Assembly: GCF_033807715.1 (NCBI RefSeq)
Contig: NC_084599.1
Coordinates: forward strand, 5,199,625-5,263,624
Origin: Cololabis saira
Lineage: Eukaryota > Chordata > Actinopteri > Beloniformes > Belonidae
Length of the DNA stretch: 64,000 nt
Direction: 5' to 3'
Shown: positions 44,567 through 63,998 of the stretch, in pieces
How the letters are laid out: each line of letters begins with the position of its first letter
Numbering within the stretch: position 1 is the first letter of the stretch
Position numbers and translations under genes: made by a program
Notes under the pieces: generated by a model
The model's database searches: none
Told to the model about the DNA's origin: nothing
Seen by the model: only the letters and a program-made list of their open reading frames with translations

Positions 44567-47191
44567 TTAAAGGCCAGCACCGGAGGACCTCAGGGTCCGT
44601 GAGGGTTGATAGGGTAAAAGTAGTGCAGACAAATAAGAAGGCCCAAGACCATTAAGACACTTAAAAACAAGTAAAAGAACCTTAAAATCAACCCTGAAGC
44701 GCACGGGGAGCCAATGCAGCGATTTTAAAACAGGTGTAATGTGCTCCCGCCCTCTGGTCCTCGTCAGCACGCGTGCGGCTGAATTCTGTAATAATTGTAG
44801 ATTGTACATGTTCTTTTTGGGAAGACCAGAGAGCAGGGCATTACAATAATCTAAACGACATGAGATAAAAGCATGCACCAGCACCTCCGTACTAGCCTGA
44901 GAGAGAAACGGGCGGACTCTGGCTATGTTCTTAAGATGGTAAAAACCGATCTTTGTTATGTTTTTAATATGTGGAATAAAAGTGAGCTCAGAGTCAAAAA
45001 TCACGCCCAGATTTTTAACTGATTTTGAGGGTTTAAAATTCTGTAACTTTGGTAAAAGTTTCTCTCTCTGGCCTTCGGGACCGATGAGTAAAATCTCTGT
45101 TTTGTCCTGGTTGAGCTGTAGGAAGTTTGCTGCCATCCATGACTTGATGTCTAAAATACAGTTAAAAAGGGCATCAATTGGCCCAGTGTCATCAGGAGAC
45201 ACGGCGATGTACAGTTGCGTATCGTCAGCGTAACTATGGAAGCTGATGCCGTGTCTCCTGATGACGTCCCCAAGGGGCAGCATGTACAGATTAAAAAGAG
45301 TTGGACCTAAAATTGACCCTTGGGGAACCCCACACCTTATTTTATAGATTCCTGAGGAACATGTATCCAAACTTACAAAGAAACTTCGATCAGTGAGGTA
45401 GGACGTGAACCATTTAAGAACAGTACCAGAAAGGCCGACCAGGTGCTTCAGTCTGTTTAATAAAATGTGATGGTCTACTGTATCGAAGGCGGCGGTTAGA
45501 TCCAGCAGAACCAAGACTGTGAGTTTTTGGTTATCTAAATTGCACCTGATGTCATTTAAAATCTTTAAAAGTGCTGTCTCTGTACTGTGGTTCATCCTAA
45601 AACCGGACTGATGAGCCTCTAAAATGTGTGTTGAGTTTAAAAATTCATTCACTTGGTTAAAAACAAGTTTTTCTAAAATTTTACTTAAAAACGGTAAGTT
45701 GGATACAGGCCGGTAGTTATTTAAAACATTGGGGTCCAACCCACTCTTCTTCAGAAGGGGCTTCACCACCGCCGTTTTAAAGGCGGCGGGGAAGGCACCC
45801 GTCTGAAGAGAACAGTTGACCAAGTACAAAAGCTGTTCCTCAAAGAATTCATAGAGTGTTTTAAAAAACGGTGTGGGAATGGGGTCTAAAAGGCAGGTTG
45901 TGGGCTTTACCTTGGAGAAAACTCTACAAAGTGTCCCCGCATCAACCAAGGCAAAACTCTCCAGTGTTTCCTCAGGTAAAAGCACTGATCCAGGTGTGTT
46001 AAGAGTTAAAATCTGTTGAGATAAAAGACTGGATCTAATGTCATCAATTTTACCCCTGAAGTGGTCTGCAAAATCCTCACAGTAACGGTCTGTTGCTGTT
46101 TTATGGGATCTGTCAGGGTTTCCATTTGTTAAAAAATCTATTGTGGAGAATAGGAATTTGGAATTGTTTTTGTTATTTAAAATTAAGTTTTTGAAATGTG
46201 AAGTTCTTGCTTTTTTAATAGTATTATTGTAGTTTTTAAGGAGTTGGCATAAAATGTCATAGTGTATGGTTAATTTTGATTTCCTCCATCTCCTTTCAGC
46301 ACTCCTGCAGTTTCTTTTTAGTTTCTTTATTTCCTCAGTTCTCCATGGGGGTGTAGGTTTTCTGCTAATTCTTTTGGTTAAAATCGGAGCCACTGAGTCC
46401 AGCGTTGTTTTGAGTATTTTGTTAAAATTGTCAACGATAAAATCACAGGGTGCTGGTAAAATCTCTGCAGGAGTGTTCTGTAAAATCTGGATAAAATTTG
46501 CAGCCACTTCAGGAGTTAGGTTACGTTTCCTCACCGTTCTCACCGGGGCCTCCCGCTGGTTAAAACTGGTGATGTTAAAAAACACGCAGAAATGGTCAGA
46601 CACAGCCAGGTCCACAACAGAGCACGCACCCAGGGACAGGCCGTAGGTTATGACCAGGTCCAGGGTGCGCCCTCTGCTGTGGGTCGGCTGTGTGACATGT
46701 TGCTTAAAATCTAGACAGTTTAAAAGGTTTAAAAATTCTCTGGATACTGGGTCTGAGATGTTGTCTAAGTGCAGATTAAAATCACCAGTTATTAAGATCC
46801 TGTTGTAGGAGGTGTGAATAATTGATAAAAGTTCAGAGAATTGGCTGATAAAACAGGTGGAATACTGGGGGGGTCTGTAGACTGTTATGCAAAGAATTGG
46901 GGGGTTGCTAAAAACAAAAGCATGATATTCAAATGATGTGTAGCTGTTAAAAGGAACTGCATTGGATGACATAGTGATTTTTGTTATTGATGCAGTTCCG
47001 CCCCCTCTCCTGTCCCCCCTGGTGGAAAATAAAAAGTTAAAATCTGGCGGGGAGGCCTCAGTGAGAACAACAGGTGCATCTGTGCCAAGCCATGTCTCTG
47101 TAAGGAGAATACAGTCCAGTTTCCTGTCTAAAATCAAGTCATTTATAATAAAAGATTTGTTTAAAAGAGAACGCACGTTCAGCACAGCCAT
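44567..47191 (-). CDS. L2-type LINE ORF2: endonuclease-reverse transcriptase (874 codons)
   Basis: The ORF2 protein nicks the target and copies its RNA into DNA at the nick. The N-terminal apurinic-type endonuclease spans about residues 1-210: LLTETWL, RGGG, ITGDFNLHLD and the catalytic SDHF near 199. RT motifs span about 450-700: VVKPLLKKSG, NYRPVSNLPF, HQSGFRMNHSTETAL, LLDLTAAFDTVDH, GVPQGSILGP and YADDTQLY with both catalytic Asp residues. The C-terminal AARVLTRTR and HWLPVRFR blocks follow. It ends early with RSSGAGL: a frame change follows, and the usual final residues are mostly deleted before the 3' UTR. Because the EN and RT cores are open, the ORF looks recently active but is probably defective at its C-terminus. 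Confidence 0.9.
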   Translation of the reverse strand: MAVLNVRSLLNKSFIINDLILDRKLDCILLTETWLGTDAPVVLTEASPPDFNFLFSTRGDRRGGGTASITKITMSSNAVPFNSYTSFEYHAFVFSNPPILCITVYRPPQYSTCFISQFSELLSIIHTSYNRILITGDFNLHLDNISDPVSREFLNLLNCLDFKQHVTQPTHSRGRTLDLVITYGLSLGACSVVDLAVSDHFCVFFNITSFNQREAPVRTVRKRNLTPEVAANFIQILQNTPAEILPAPCDFIVDNFNKILKTTLDSVAPILTKRISRKPTPPWRTEEIKKLKRNCRSAERRWRKSKLTIHYDILCQLLKNYNNTIKKARTSHFKNLILNNKNNSKFLFSTIDFLTNGNPDRSHKTATDRYCEDFADHFRGKIDDIRSSLLSQQILTLNTPGSVLLPEETLESFALVDAGTLCRVFSKVKPTTCLLDPIPTPFFKTLYEFFEEQLLYLVNCSLQTGAFPAAFKTAVVKPLLKKSGLDPNVLNNYRPVSNLPFLSKILEKLVFNQVNEFLNSTHILEAHQSGFRMNHSTETALLKILNDIRCNLDNQKLTVLVLLDLTAAFDTVDHHILLNRLKHLVGLSGTVLKWFTSYLTDRSFFVSLDTCSSGIYKIRCGVPQGSILGPTLFNLYMLPLGDVIRRHGISFHSYADDTQLYIAVSPDDTGPIDALFNCILDIKSWMAANFLQLNQDKTEILLIGPEGQREKLLPKLQNFKPSKSVKNLGVIFDSELTFIPHIKNITKIGFYHLKNIARVRPFLSQASTEVLVHAFISCRLDYCNALLSGLPKKNMYNLQLLQNSAARVLTRTRGREHITPVLKSLHWLPVRFRVDFKVLLLVFKCLNGLGPSYLSALLLPYQPSRTLRSSGAGL

Positions 47192-47437
47192 CTTGATGTC
47201 TGTGCCGAACGTGCGCTCATCATGACGATTTAATGGAACGTTAAAAACATAGCTGGATCTAAAAACATTGCTGTGCTTTGTTTTCCTGTGTGAAATGATG
47301 GTTTTTATAGTGTGGGTGTCCAGAGATTCTGGTGACAGGGGTGGTGGTGGTGCTGTACAGGTGTGTGTGGTGTTGGTGTATGTGGTGGGTGGGGGTGAGT
47401 GAGATGTGCTCCTATGTGTCTGTGTGTTAACAGTGAG

Positions 47438-47843
47438 TCATGAGGTGTTGCAGGACTGGACTGTCAGGTCAATGTTCACTGATAAAAGCCGTGACCCCAC
47501 CTGGTTTGGGTGGAGGCCGTCATGTTTAAAAAGGTGGGGTCTGTTTAAAAAAGCCATAAAATTGTCCACATATGGGATACCTTGCTCCAGGCAGTATCCC
47601 TTCAGCCACCGGTGCAGCTGGCGGAGGCGACTGGTGGTGACGTCCCCGTAGCGCGGCGGGGGAAGCAGCCCGGAAATGACCAGCCGCTTCCCCGTGTCCA
47701 GCAGGCGCTCCACCATGGCCCTGAACTCCTGCTTCAGGACCTCCGACTACCGGTTTGATCCCGGCCTCCAGGACCAGCGTGGAGGCCGAGCTGTGCTGAT
47801 CACACAGGCGCAGGGCGCCGGACTCCACATCCTTGACTCGCAT
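47438..47843 (-). pseudogene. L2-type LINE ORF1 esterase-like domain, 5'-truncated
   Basis: The minus-strand frame from about 47716 reads LVISGLLPPPRYGDVTTSRL, then YCLEQGIPYVDNF, then HDGLHPNQVGSRLL and a stop at about 47438. The D-x-x-H of DGLHPN is the distal catalytic block of SGNH/GDSL-type esterases found in ORF1 of several CR1/L2 elements. Upstream sequence to about 47843 continues in another frame, indicating a frameshift. The N-terminal part and 5' UTR are missing. Confidence 0.7.
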
Positions 47844-47859
47844 CGGTGCGTAATGCTGG

Positions 47860-48195
47860 GCAGATTAGCACCTTCCTTTCCAACGTATTAAATACAGACG
47901 CAATCACAATCCCCGCAAAAACTTTCGGGCTTGGTAAATCTCATTGTGTGTGGTAAATGGACTTATTTGCATTTTCCCCTCCCAGTATTTAGCGATTTCT
48001 GGCGGGTATGCCCCATATGGATTATTCATCAGGGCAAAAGTACTAAATGAATAGCGTGTGCTATTTTGCTCATTTGAGAGGCGCAGTCCTCTTTGCACGC
48101 TGTTAGTAGGTCAGCTGGCACTTTGGTTTGCGGGTGCTGTCAAGTTTGCACACGTTTTTACACACGCAAACCTTTAGTAAATCGGGCCCATAAAC
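47860..48195. mobile_element. MITE-like repeat ending ACCTTTAGTAAATCGGGCCC
   Basis: The right end GCAAACCTTTAGTAAATCGG is a terminus shared by common fish Harbinger-like MITEs. A matching left terminus is not clear, so it may be a half element. Positions 48196-48660 hold no feature I can assign. Confidence 0.4.
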
Positions 48196-48679
48196 TTTAC
48201 TGGCCATGTATGTATAGATACAGGCATTCCACATCCATATATACACATATATACAAGCATCCAAGTCCAGTCCTCCCAGCAACAGAACCAGCATCTCCCC
48301 GGGACAGAACCAGAACAGGACCAGGAAGTCCCCGGTCCCCAATCCCCATTGGTCTGGTTTTGACACGTCTGGATGAATGAATGAAATGGAACAAATGAAA
48401 ATGTCCACATTTGAAGAAGAGATAAACATTTACAGCCGGGTTCTAACAGTTTAGTGGCATGGCAGCTGTACAGGTGCTGGATTTAGTTGTACCGCATCAG
48501 GTCAAATTAAAAAAAGCACCAAATTTATGTTTAATTAGGGGTGTGTTTTTTCTATTGGCGGCCAGCACAGCCAATGGTGAGCAGTTACATTTACATTTGC
48601 TGCCCAGTATTTACAAGTGTAGCGACTGAGCTGTGAATATAGATGATAAAAAACAACAAAATAAAGTACCATAGCTAAG

Positions 48680-49150
48680 CAGATGCCACCAGGAGACAGA
48701 GCCTCCTGTACAGGCTCTTGGTAAATGCATCCAGGAGATTAATGACTTGATGTGCCACAACTTTCTCCAGCGAAACTAAAATAAAACTGAGGTAAATGTC
48801 TTTGGAGCCAAAGAGAAACGATCACAGGTCACCACAGAGTTTCAATCTATACACCTAAAAACCACCAACGAGGACAGAAATCTGGATGCAGTGATGGACT
48901 CAGACCTACATTTGGAAAAACACATTAAGGCAATAACAAAGTCAGCCTACTATCACCTTAAGATTATATCAAGGTTAAAATATCTGATGTCTCAGCAGGA
49001 CCTGGGAAAAAAACTAGTTCAGGAATTCATCTTTAGTAGCTTGATTATTGTAACAGCATCTTTACATCCACCTTAAAAAGTTAGTTAGACAACTACAGCT
49101 CATCCAGAACTCTGCTGCTCAACTGGGCGCAAAAGCAACATCTCCTCACT
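48680..49150 (+). mobile_element. L2-like LINE C-terminal relic
   Basis: The plus-strand reading VMDSDLHLEKHIKAITKSAY then YHLKIISRLKYLMSQQDL matches the region after the RT core in L2 elements. Frameshifts follow near 49070. It is a short, inactive fragment in opposite orientation to the complete LINE at 44418. Confidence 0.6.
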
Positions 49151-49381
49151 TGCTGGAAAAGTGTGATCTATTGTTGAATGCTCCACAAAGGAGTGAGGAA
49201 AGAGTGATTCCTCCTCTCATCAGCACCAGCACTGTTGTGGTGCGTGTGGCTCCTCCCTCCAGCTGTCCATCAACAACGCCGCTGCGGCTGACTGGTTTGG
49301 TTTGGGGCTTTACATCCCGACACAAGTGAAAACATAAGTCATCAGGAACTGAAAACAACCAGTCATTGAACAATAATTCTC

Positions 49382-49387
49382 TTTATT
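49382..49387 (-). promoter_or_regulatory. Poly(A) signal of HIPK-like gene
   Basis: AATAAA on the minus strand, 74 bp beyond the stop codon of the kinase-like gene. It gives a short, plausible 3' UTR. Confidence 0.65.
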
Positions 49388-49460
49388 TTGCTCCCATTTG
49401 GATGAATGACATGTTTGTAAAGGCACACTTGAAGCAGATCTAACATACAGTCAGTCATCC

Positions 49461-50651
49461 TCAGCTGCTGTTTGTCTGCGCAGCGTGGCACACTTTCATC
49501 CTCTCCAGCGTTCCCGTCACGTACGGGTCATTGAGCTGCAGGGGAAGGTGTCTCATGGTGATGAAATCCTCGCTGAGTGCTGCGTCTGGTCGGATCCGTC
49601 TTCCTGGATCCATCTGCAGCATCTGAACGAGCAGCCAGGTGAACTTCCTGCAGTCCTTCTGGAGATAATAGTTCCTGGGCTTGATCTTCCTCATCACCAC
49701 CATTCCCAGGGAGTAGCAGTCTTTGGAGAAGCCCAAGTGGTCCATGATGTGGTTCCCCGTCTCCAGCGTGTACTGGTCCGGTGGTTTCATCCACCAGAAT
49801 TCACGGGGACCCTCCTGATCCAGGTAGAAGAAGCGAGTGGTTCTTCTTGAGGCGTTCAGGAGCCCGTGGATGGACCACATGTAGCCGTCCGGGAACCAGG
49901 ACCAGGTGTTCAGCTGCAGCATCATCCGCATGGCCTCGTATTCACAGTCAAACGGGAACAGATCCTCACTGAGGAACAGGAAGGCCAGGACGCAGCCCAG
50001 GGACCAGACATCCACTCCTGGACCCAGGGAGGGCTGGTCCAGCAGGACCTCCGGGGCCACGTAGGCGTAGTTCAGGGGGATGTCCTCCCCCCGCAGACTG
50101 GAGGCCACACAGGCATGACCAAAGCCAGCCAGCTTCACCTTGAGGGGCTGCGTGTGATGCTGGACCAGCAGGATGTTCTCTGGTCTGACCTCCGTGTGAA
50201 CCACCCCGGCGTCCCTCAGGGCGTCCAGGGCCACCAGCATCTGCTGGGCCACGGGTCGGATCTCACACAGCTGCAGCGGCTCAAAGTCCCTCCTTTCCAT
50301 GAACGCAAACAGATCCATGTCCAACAATTCAAACACTAGACACAAGTTGTTCCTGTGTGTGAAGTGTTCAGTGAGGCGGAGTAAAGTGTGTGTGTCGGGG
50401 TGGAGCTGGCGGAGTTCCTCCAAGATCTCAGCTTCTCTCCTGCCTGCTTTCACCTGGTCCTGTCTCACCACCTTTACGGCCACAAACCTGTTTGTTTCCA
50501 GTATCTTGCACTTGGCCACTTTAGAAAAACTCCCCAGGCAAGAAGGCAAGAACTGCTCCACGATGTATTTGTGCGGATGAGCAGCGAGAACCTCTCCCAC
50601 CTGAGCGTGGAAACCTGGTTCTGACGAGGAACCGCTGCTGGACCGCTCCAT
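49461..50651 (-). CDS. HIPK-like protein kinase homologue, single exon, predicted pseudokinase
   Basis: A 396-residue ORF starting at ATG 50649-50651; the frame is open a little further upstream but without an ATG, so this start is chosen. A kinase domain covers nearly the whole protein (about 29-375). Its layout is that of the HIPK/DYRK group: HKYIVEQFL start, VAVK with Lys60, helix-C Glu near 75, LCLVFELLDMDLF hinge, GVVHTEVRPENILL, LAGFGHA, YVAPEVLL and DVWSLGC. Human HIPKs are over 600 residues with long tails absent here. Three key sites are changed: the catalytic Asp of HxD is Glu154, the Asp of DFG is Gly176, and the Gly loop reads LPSCLGSFSKV with only one loop Gly kept. Asn159, APE and the DxW Asp remain. 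It probably binds partners without normal phosphotransfer. The ORF is intact and has a nearby poly(A) signal, so it is likely a gene rather than a dead retrocopy. Teleosts carry many short HIPK-like genes. Confidence 0.8.
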   Translation of the reverse strand: MERSSSGSSSEPGFHAQVGEVLAAHPHKYIVEQFLPSCLGSFSKVAKCKILETNRFVAVKVVRQDQVKAGRREAEILEELRQLHPDTHTLLRLTEHFTHRNNLCLVFELLDMDLFAFMERRDFEPLQLCEIRPVAQQMLVALDALRDAGVVHTEVRPENILLVQHHTQPLKVKLAGFGHACVASSLRGEDIPLNYAYVAPEVLLDQPSLGPGVDVWSLGCVLAFLFLSEDLFPFDCEYEAMRMMLQLNTWSWFPDGYMWSIHGLLNASRRTTRFFYLDQEGPREFWWMKPPDQYTLETGNHIMDHLGFSKDCYSLGMVVMRKIKPRNYYLQKDCRKFTWLLVQMLQMDPGRRIRPDAALSEDFITMRHLPLQLNDPYVTGTLERMKVCHAAQTNSS

Positions 50652-50767
50652 TTCTGGGACCCGGACACTTCCACCAGATAGAAACACGGACCGTCTCTGA
50701 GAAATGTGCTTCACCGCTGCTTTTCACCTCAAAACGCCAACCGACAAAAACAAAAATCCTTTTTTTC

Positions 50768-50908
50768 CTCACTCAGTTACTCCTCTCGTTTTCGTCTCTC
50801 ACAGCAACCACCAACCGCTCCGTTGTGCCCGTTATTTTCCATCACCATGGTAACTCTCCGCCCGTGAGGCCTTCACGGACACCCGGACAACTCAACACTT
50901 CTAAACTG

Positions 50909-50988
<80 letters not shown>

Positions 50989-51053
50989 CACTCCGCAACG
51001 GAGCGGTTTGTGGTTGCTGTGAGAGACGAAAACGAGAGGAGTAACAGAGTGAG
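50768..51053. repeat. 58-bp inverted repeat enclosing a (TA)n tract, upstream of the kinase gene
   Basis: The left arm 50768-50825 and right arm 50996-51053 are inverted copies with about two mismatches in 58 bp. Between them lie 170 bp ending with the (TA)n repeat. The left arm begins 117 bp upstream of the kinase ATG, so it may lie in its 5' UTR or promoter. Confidence 0.9.
50912..50986. repeat. (TA)n microsatellite
   Basis: About 37 uninterrupted TA dinucleotides, next to the right arm of the inverted repeat. Confidence 0.97.
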
Positions 51054-51177
51054 AAGAAAACAGTTAAACATTCCAGTTTGTTACAATACATATATATATT
51101 TATTTATTTATTTTTAAACGAGTTAATGAACGTACATTTGAACTCCGCAGTCAAACACAGGCCTTCGGATCTGACAG

Positions 51178-51215
51178 GTCACGTGATTCTGACGTCACGT
51201 GGTGCATCACGTGAC
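51178..51215. promoter_or_regulatory. E-box/CRE cluster
   Basis: Three CACGTG E-boxes (51180, 51196 and 51208) and one TGACGTCA CRE (51190-51197) occur within 38 bp. CACGTG with TCA/GAC flanks is bound by USF and MiT/TFE factors; TGACGTCA by CREB/ATF. It is about 530 bp upstream of the kinase ATG and could be part of that promoter. Function is inferred. Confidence 0.5.
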
Positions 51216-51618
51216 CCCCACAATTGTTTTTAAAGGATAAACTCCATTTAATAATTAAGAAGTATAAAAATACCTTAACCAGGGTTTTACATCAGGAAAT
51301 AAAATTTAAAAATTGTGTAATAGCAAAATAATAAATGATTTCCCTTTTATTTGACCTCCTTCACTCCTCATCCCATTGTTTTATAACCGTGTATTAGTGT
51401 ATCAAACACTACAGAAGAGTATAGGGCCAGCAGGAGAAAAATAATATTTTAGTGGAGATTTTTTTTCATTATGCACTAGTCCTGGTCTAGTCCCGGTCCA
51501 GTCTCTCATTGAAGGTTCAAGTCTAATTGAACCAGATATTTATTTTATTGTCACCGTGTGTAACTGCTGGTTAGATGCTTGAGACTGCAACTGGAAACCC
51601 AGTCTTGTCTCGTCCACT

Positions 51619-52161
51619 TCAGCCTTGTTCCTTTAATATTTTACATCCCATGTGCTCCTGTTTTACTGGGTTGAGAGAACCAGACCTACCAGTCTGCAGA
51701 AGAAAGTCTTGGACGTCCCAGAACCGGCTGAACGCCAGTGAACCCAGTGAATCCGGGTCCGTTTGGGGTCTGGGGTTTTTCTCTATGTGAACTTCCTTCA
51801 CAACCAGCCGTCGGCTCCTCTCTGGTTCATCACTGCTCACATTTCTGACATTTCTTTTCTGATACAGGGCGTCCAGGGTTGCTGGTTCCATCCCTGCCAG
51901 GCCCAACAACCGGCGTATACTGCTACCGGAACTACGACTAATAAAGCCCCGTCCCTGAGTGAAGATGCTTCTGCTCATCTCTGAACACCAAACATTCAAC
52001 AACACAGGACATAGTTGTGTTTCCAGGTTCATCTGGGAGAAGGGAGGCGGATTTAACACACAAACACACAACTCAGAGTCCAGCCAATAATAACAACCTG
52101 TGAGCTTGGGATCGCCGCAGGTTACCATGGAAACAGCATTGTAGATCAAGAGACCACCCAC
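51619..52161 (-). other. Uncharacterised 180-codon ORF
   Basis: An open minus-strand frame between the kinase gene and LONP1. An internal Met (about residue 62) starts MSRSIFTQGRGFISRSSGSS, followed by a charged stretch (YQKRNVRN, SDEPERSRRLVVKEVHIEKN). No domain is recognised. A possible donor GTAGGT occurs near its 3' part. It may be a real small gene or chance; no supporting neighbour or repeat family was found. Positions 51216-51618 show nothing assignable. Confidence 0.2.
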
Positions 52162-52186
52162 GTGGGAGAAATGCTATATTCACACA

Positions 52187-52747
52187 TAGCCCTGTGTTGA
52201 AAAGATCGATTTTCCGATTCTAAATCGATTCTCATATTAATTCCTAAGAATCGATTCGTATGTCTAAAGATCACATTTTTTTTTCATCATTACATTACAA
52301 CTTGAAAGTCTTCATTTATAATTGCATAAATTGTCTATATTTCTTTGCTTTATATACTGTCTTGGGGTTACATTTGCATAAAATGCTAAAAACCAAATTC
52401 TCATAAATTGTAAAAAATACAAAATTTCTTTCGTCCTCTGTTTCCTCCCTGGATCTGTTTGATAATTCTGACCCACATGATGTTTCTGAAAGCAGTTCTA
52501 TCAGCATTCTGGGAGCTGATTGGTCCTTACAGCATCATTAGCTGCAATACTTGCTGTTGAATCTCAATATAATACTAGTATTAATATGTTGCAGAACTAC
52601 ACAGTCATATAATTCATGCTGAATAGCTGAAAAAACATTTTTAATAACACTAACACAAATCAATATCGGAATCGAATCAAAGCGTGATGATCAATTCTGA
52701 ATCAGAATTGAATTGATTCTTGACATTTGAATCGATCCCCAGCCCTA
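52187..52747. mobile_element. hAT-type non-autonomous transposon
   Basis: The left end TAGCCCTGTG and right end (reverse) TAGGGCTGGGG are inverted, flanked by the perfect 8-bp duplication TTCACACA (52179-52186, 52748-52755). AATCGATT-type motifs recur through it. It lies just beyond the LONP1 poly(A) signal. Confidence 0.85.
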
Positions 52748-52763
52748 TTCACACATAATTAAC

Positions 52764-52769
52764 TTTATT
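52764..52769 (-). promoter_or_regulatory. LONP1: LONP1 poly(A) signal
   Basis: AATAAA on the minus strand, 450 bp after the LONP1 stop. The interval 52770-53218 is the inferred 3' UTR. Confidence 0.6.
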
Positions 52770-53218
52770 ATAAAGAGGCACATTTCTGCACATTCAAACT
52801 TGAAGAAAACAAACAGGACTGAAAGTAAGTCGGTATCTCCTGGAGAACTTTGGTTGAGGGAATTAAAACCGTCCAGTTTGGACGAGGACAGACGGAGTCG
52901 TGTGAGACTCCTGACGTCATCGTCACATCAGCGTCTCGTATAAAAACAGGTCCGTCAGAACCGTGCAGCTGCCGGCCAGCAGAGTCCTGACTCGTCCTGA
53001 CATCATCTCCACCTCCTCACGGTTGGTGCTCATCGTCAGCCGGTCCTGCACACCACCTGCAGCTCCTCCATCCGGCCCGCTGGGGCTGAAACCCATGAGG
53101 GAATGTTTATCTGGACCCGCCAGTTCTCCTGCAGAGCTGTTCCTACGTTCAACCAGACGGACCAGCTCTGTAAACAAACTGAAATGCTCTCCACCCGACT
53201 GGGTCCTGCGGGTCCGGA

Positions 53219-62602
<9,384 letters not shown>

Positions 62603-62639
62603 CTGACGGACAGAACCGGGACAAAGATGATGAGGACAT

Positions 62640-62780
62640 GCCGATGACCAGCGGTGACTTTCAATGTCTCTAATCTGAGCTGGAACCAGGGGTCGGAACA
62701 AGGAGTTCCAACCACAAATCACAAGGAGCCGGAAGCAGAACATTTAGTCGGAACCAGGAGTCGGAACATTTAGTCGGAAC
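62640..62780. repeat. Short degenerate tandem repeat (GTCGGAAC(C)AGG)
   Basis: The motif AGTCGGAAC and close variants recur about five times, between the LONP1 exon at 62602 and the terminal hAT. Confidence 0.55.
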
Positions 62781-63998
62781 TAGGGACGCTGCGATCCAAC
62801 TTTTTCACTTGCGATCCGATACCGCAGCCCTAGTACCGATCCGATACCGATCCAATACCAGCACATATTTCTATCTCTCTGTTCTGACCAGTAGGTTCAC
62901 TTTTTTAGTAATTATTTTGTAGTGTGGAATAATCGAAAAGTTTTGATAAAGTGACATTACTCAGAATGAGAATAACATACTTCCTGAGATGAATAATCCA
63001 CTACAGTAGGTTATTATGACAAAACTTGAGCCATTTATTAGATATTTAATTTTTCTAACAGAAACTAGGCAGTAGCATTAAATAAAATAAATAACATCTC
63101 AACATGAAAAAGCCAATATGAAAAAATCAAGCAAATTTAAAAACAAATATACTAAAAGTAGGCTTTGTCTGACATCTTTTACCATAAATAAAAGTCATGA
63201 CTTCCAAAGTCAGATAAATTCTACTGCCAGTGGCGACCGGTGCTGCTGAGTAATCCCACATTACTCACTACTGACAGGGCTGGTCATCAAGCACAAACTG
63301 CTCAATCTTTTCTGTAATTGCTTTTCCCTTCTTGCTGTCTCGTTGGAGTTGTTCACGCTTTTCAAATGTTTGTAACAACGTTGGTTGTTTGAGGGAGCCG
63401 CCAGAGTGCTGTTGTTAGTTTGTCCACGAGCGCTGCAGGGACTCTGCATGCTCGTTCGTGTGATATTTCTTCAAGTGTTTTATGAGGTTTGTTGTGTTAT
63501 GCTGCTTTCACATAGAGCGCGCCCACCGTCGGGTAGGGCACGGAGTCGGCGCAGACTCTGCGCCCTCTCGCGCAGGCAGAGCGGTCCGCTGTTGCGCTGC
63601 GGTACCACATACCGTACACAATGAATGTGATCGCCGGCGGCGGTCTGCGCTTTGTGCCCTCTATGTGAAAGGGGCTTTAAACCGACCTGCATCGGCAGCA
63701 CCGCCTGAGACTTGTGCTTCACAAGTTTTTCACTCTGCCTTTCTAGTTTTTCATCCTTTACTTTAAAGTATTGCCACACCGCTGACATGTTATGCTCTCT
63801 ATACCGGTTGTTGTTATCACGTGATCCCCCTCCCCTCTCCTTTCTTCTTCGCGTGTGAGAAGCAAGTGCTGGATGGAAGTGCTAGGTGCTATTTTTCTGG
63901 ATCGCAGTTTTCCACTGCACTGCGATCCGAACCGATCAGTGTTTTTTGGCTGGATCACAGCATATTTTTGATCTGCGGATCGGATCGCAGCCTCCCTA
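62781..63998. mobile_element. hAT-type transposon at right window edge
   Basis: Left end TAGGGACGCTGCGATCC and right end GGATCGCAGCCTCCCTA are inverted repeats; GATCCGATACCGATCC motifs repeat inside. The right target duplication is cut by the window end. It holds a nested MITE at 63497-63675 and lies in a LONP1 intron. Confidence 0.75.
63497..63675. mobile_element. Palindromic CG-rich MITE nested in hAT
   Basis: Left GCTGCTTTCACATAGAGCGC pairs with the right end, which reads in reverse GCCCCTTTCACATAGAGGGC. The interior contains inverted GCGCAGAC-type blocks. No ORF. Confidence 0.65.

Larger units (their letters stand above)
44418..47850 (-). mobile_element. L2-type LINE, nearly full length
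   Basis: A minus-strand non-LTR retrotransposon. It has an esterase-like ORF1 end (47438-47716), then an ORF2 with endonuclease and reverse transcriptase (44567-47191), a short 3' UTR, and the terminal ATAAATAAAGTTTGATTTGA repeat at the plus-strand left edge (44418). The 5' end near 47.85 kb is truncated within ORF1. A long open ORF2 and few disruptions indicate a young insertion. It sits between the macrosatellite and the kinase gene, in the SINE that borders the array. Confidence 0.85.

Noticed and set aside
46266..46646. 126-codon and neighbouring plus-strand ORFs in the LINE
   Set aside because: Shadows antisense to an intact ORF2.
49485..50339. Plus-strand ORFs of 121 and 157 codons across the kinase gene
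   Set aside because: They are antisense shadows of the HIPK-like CDS, which has clear kinase motifs.
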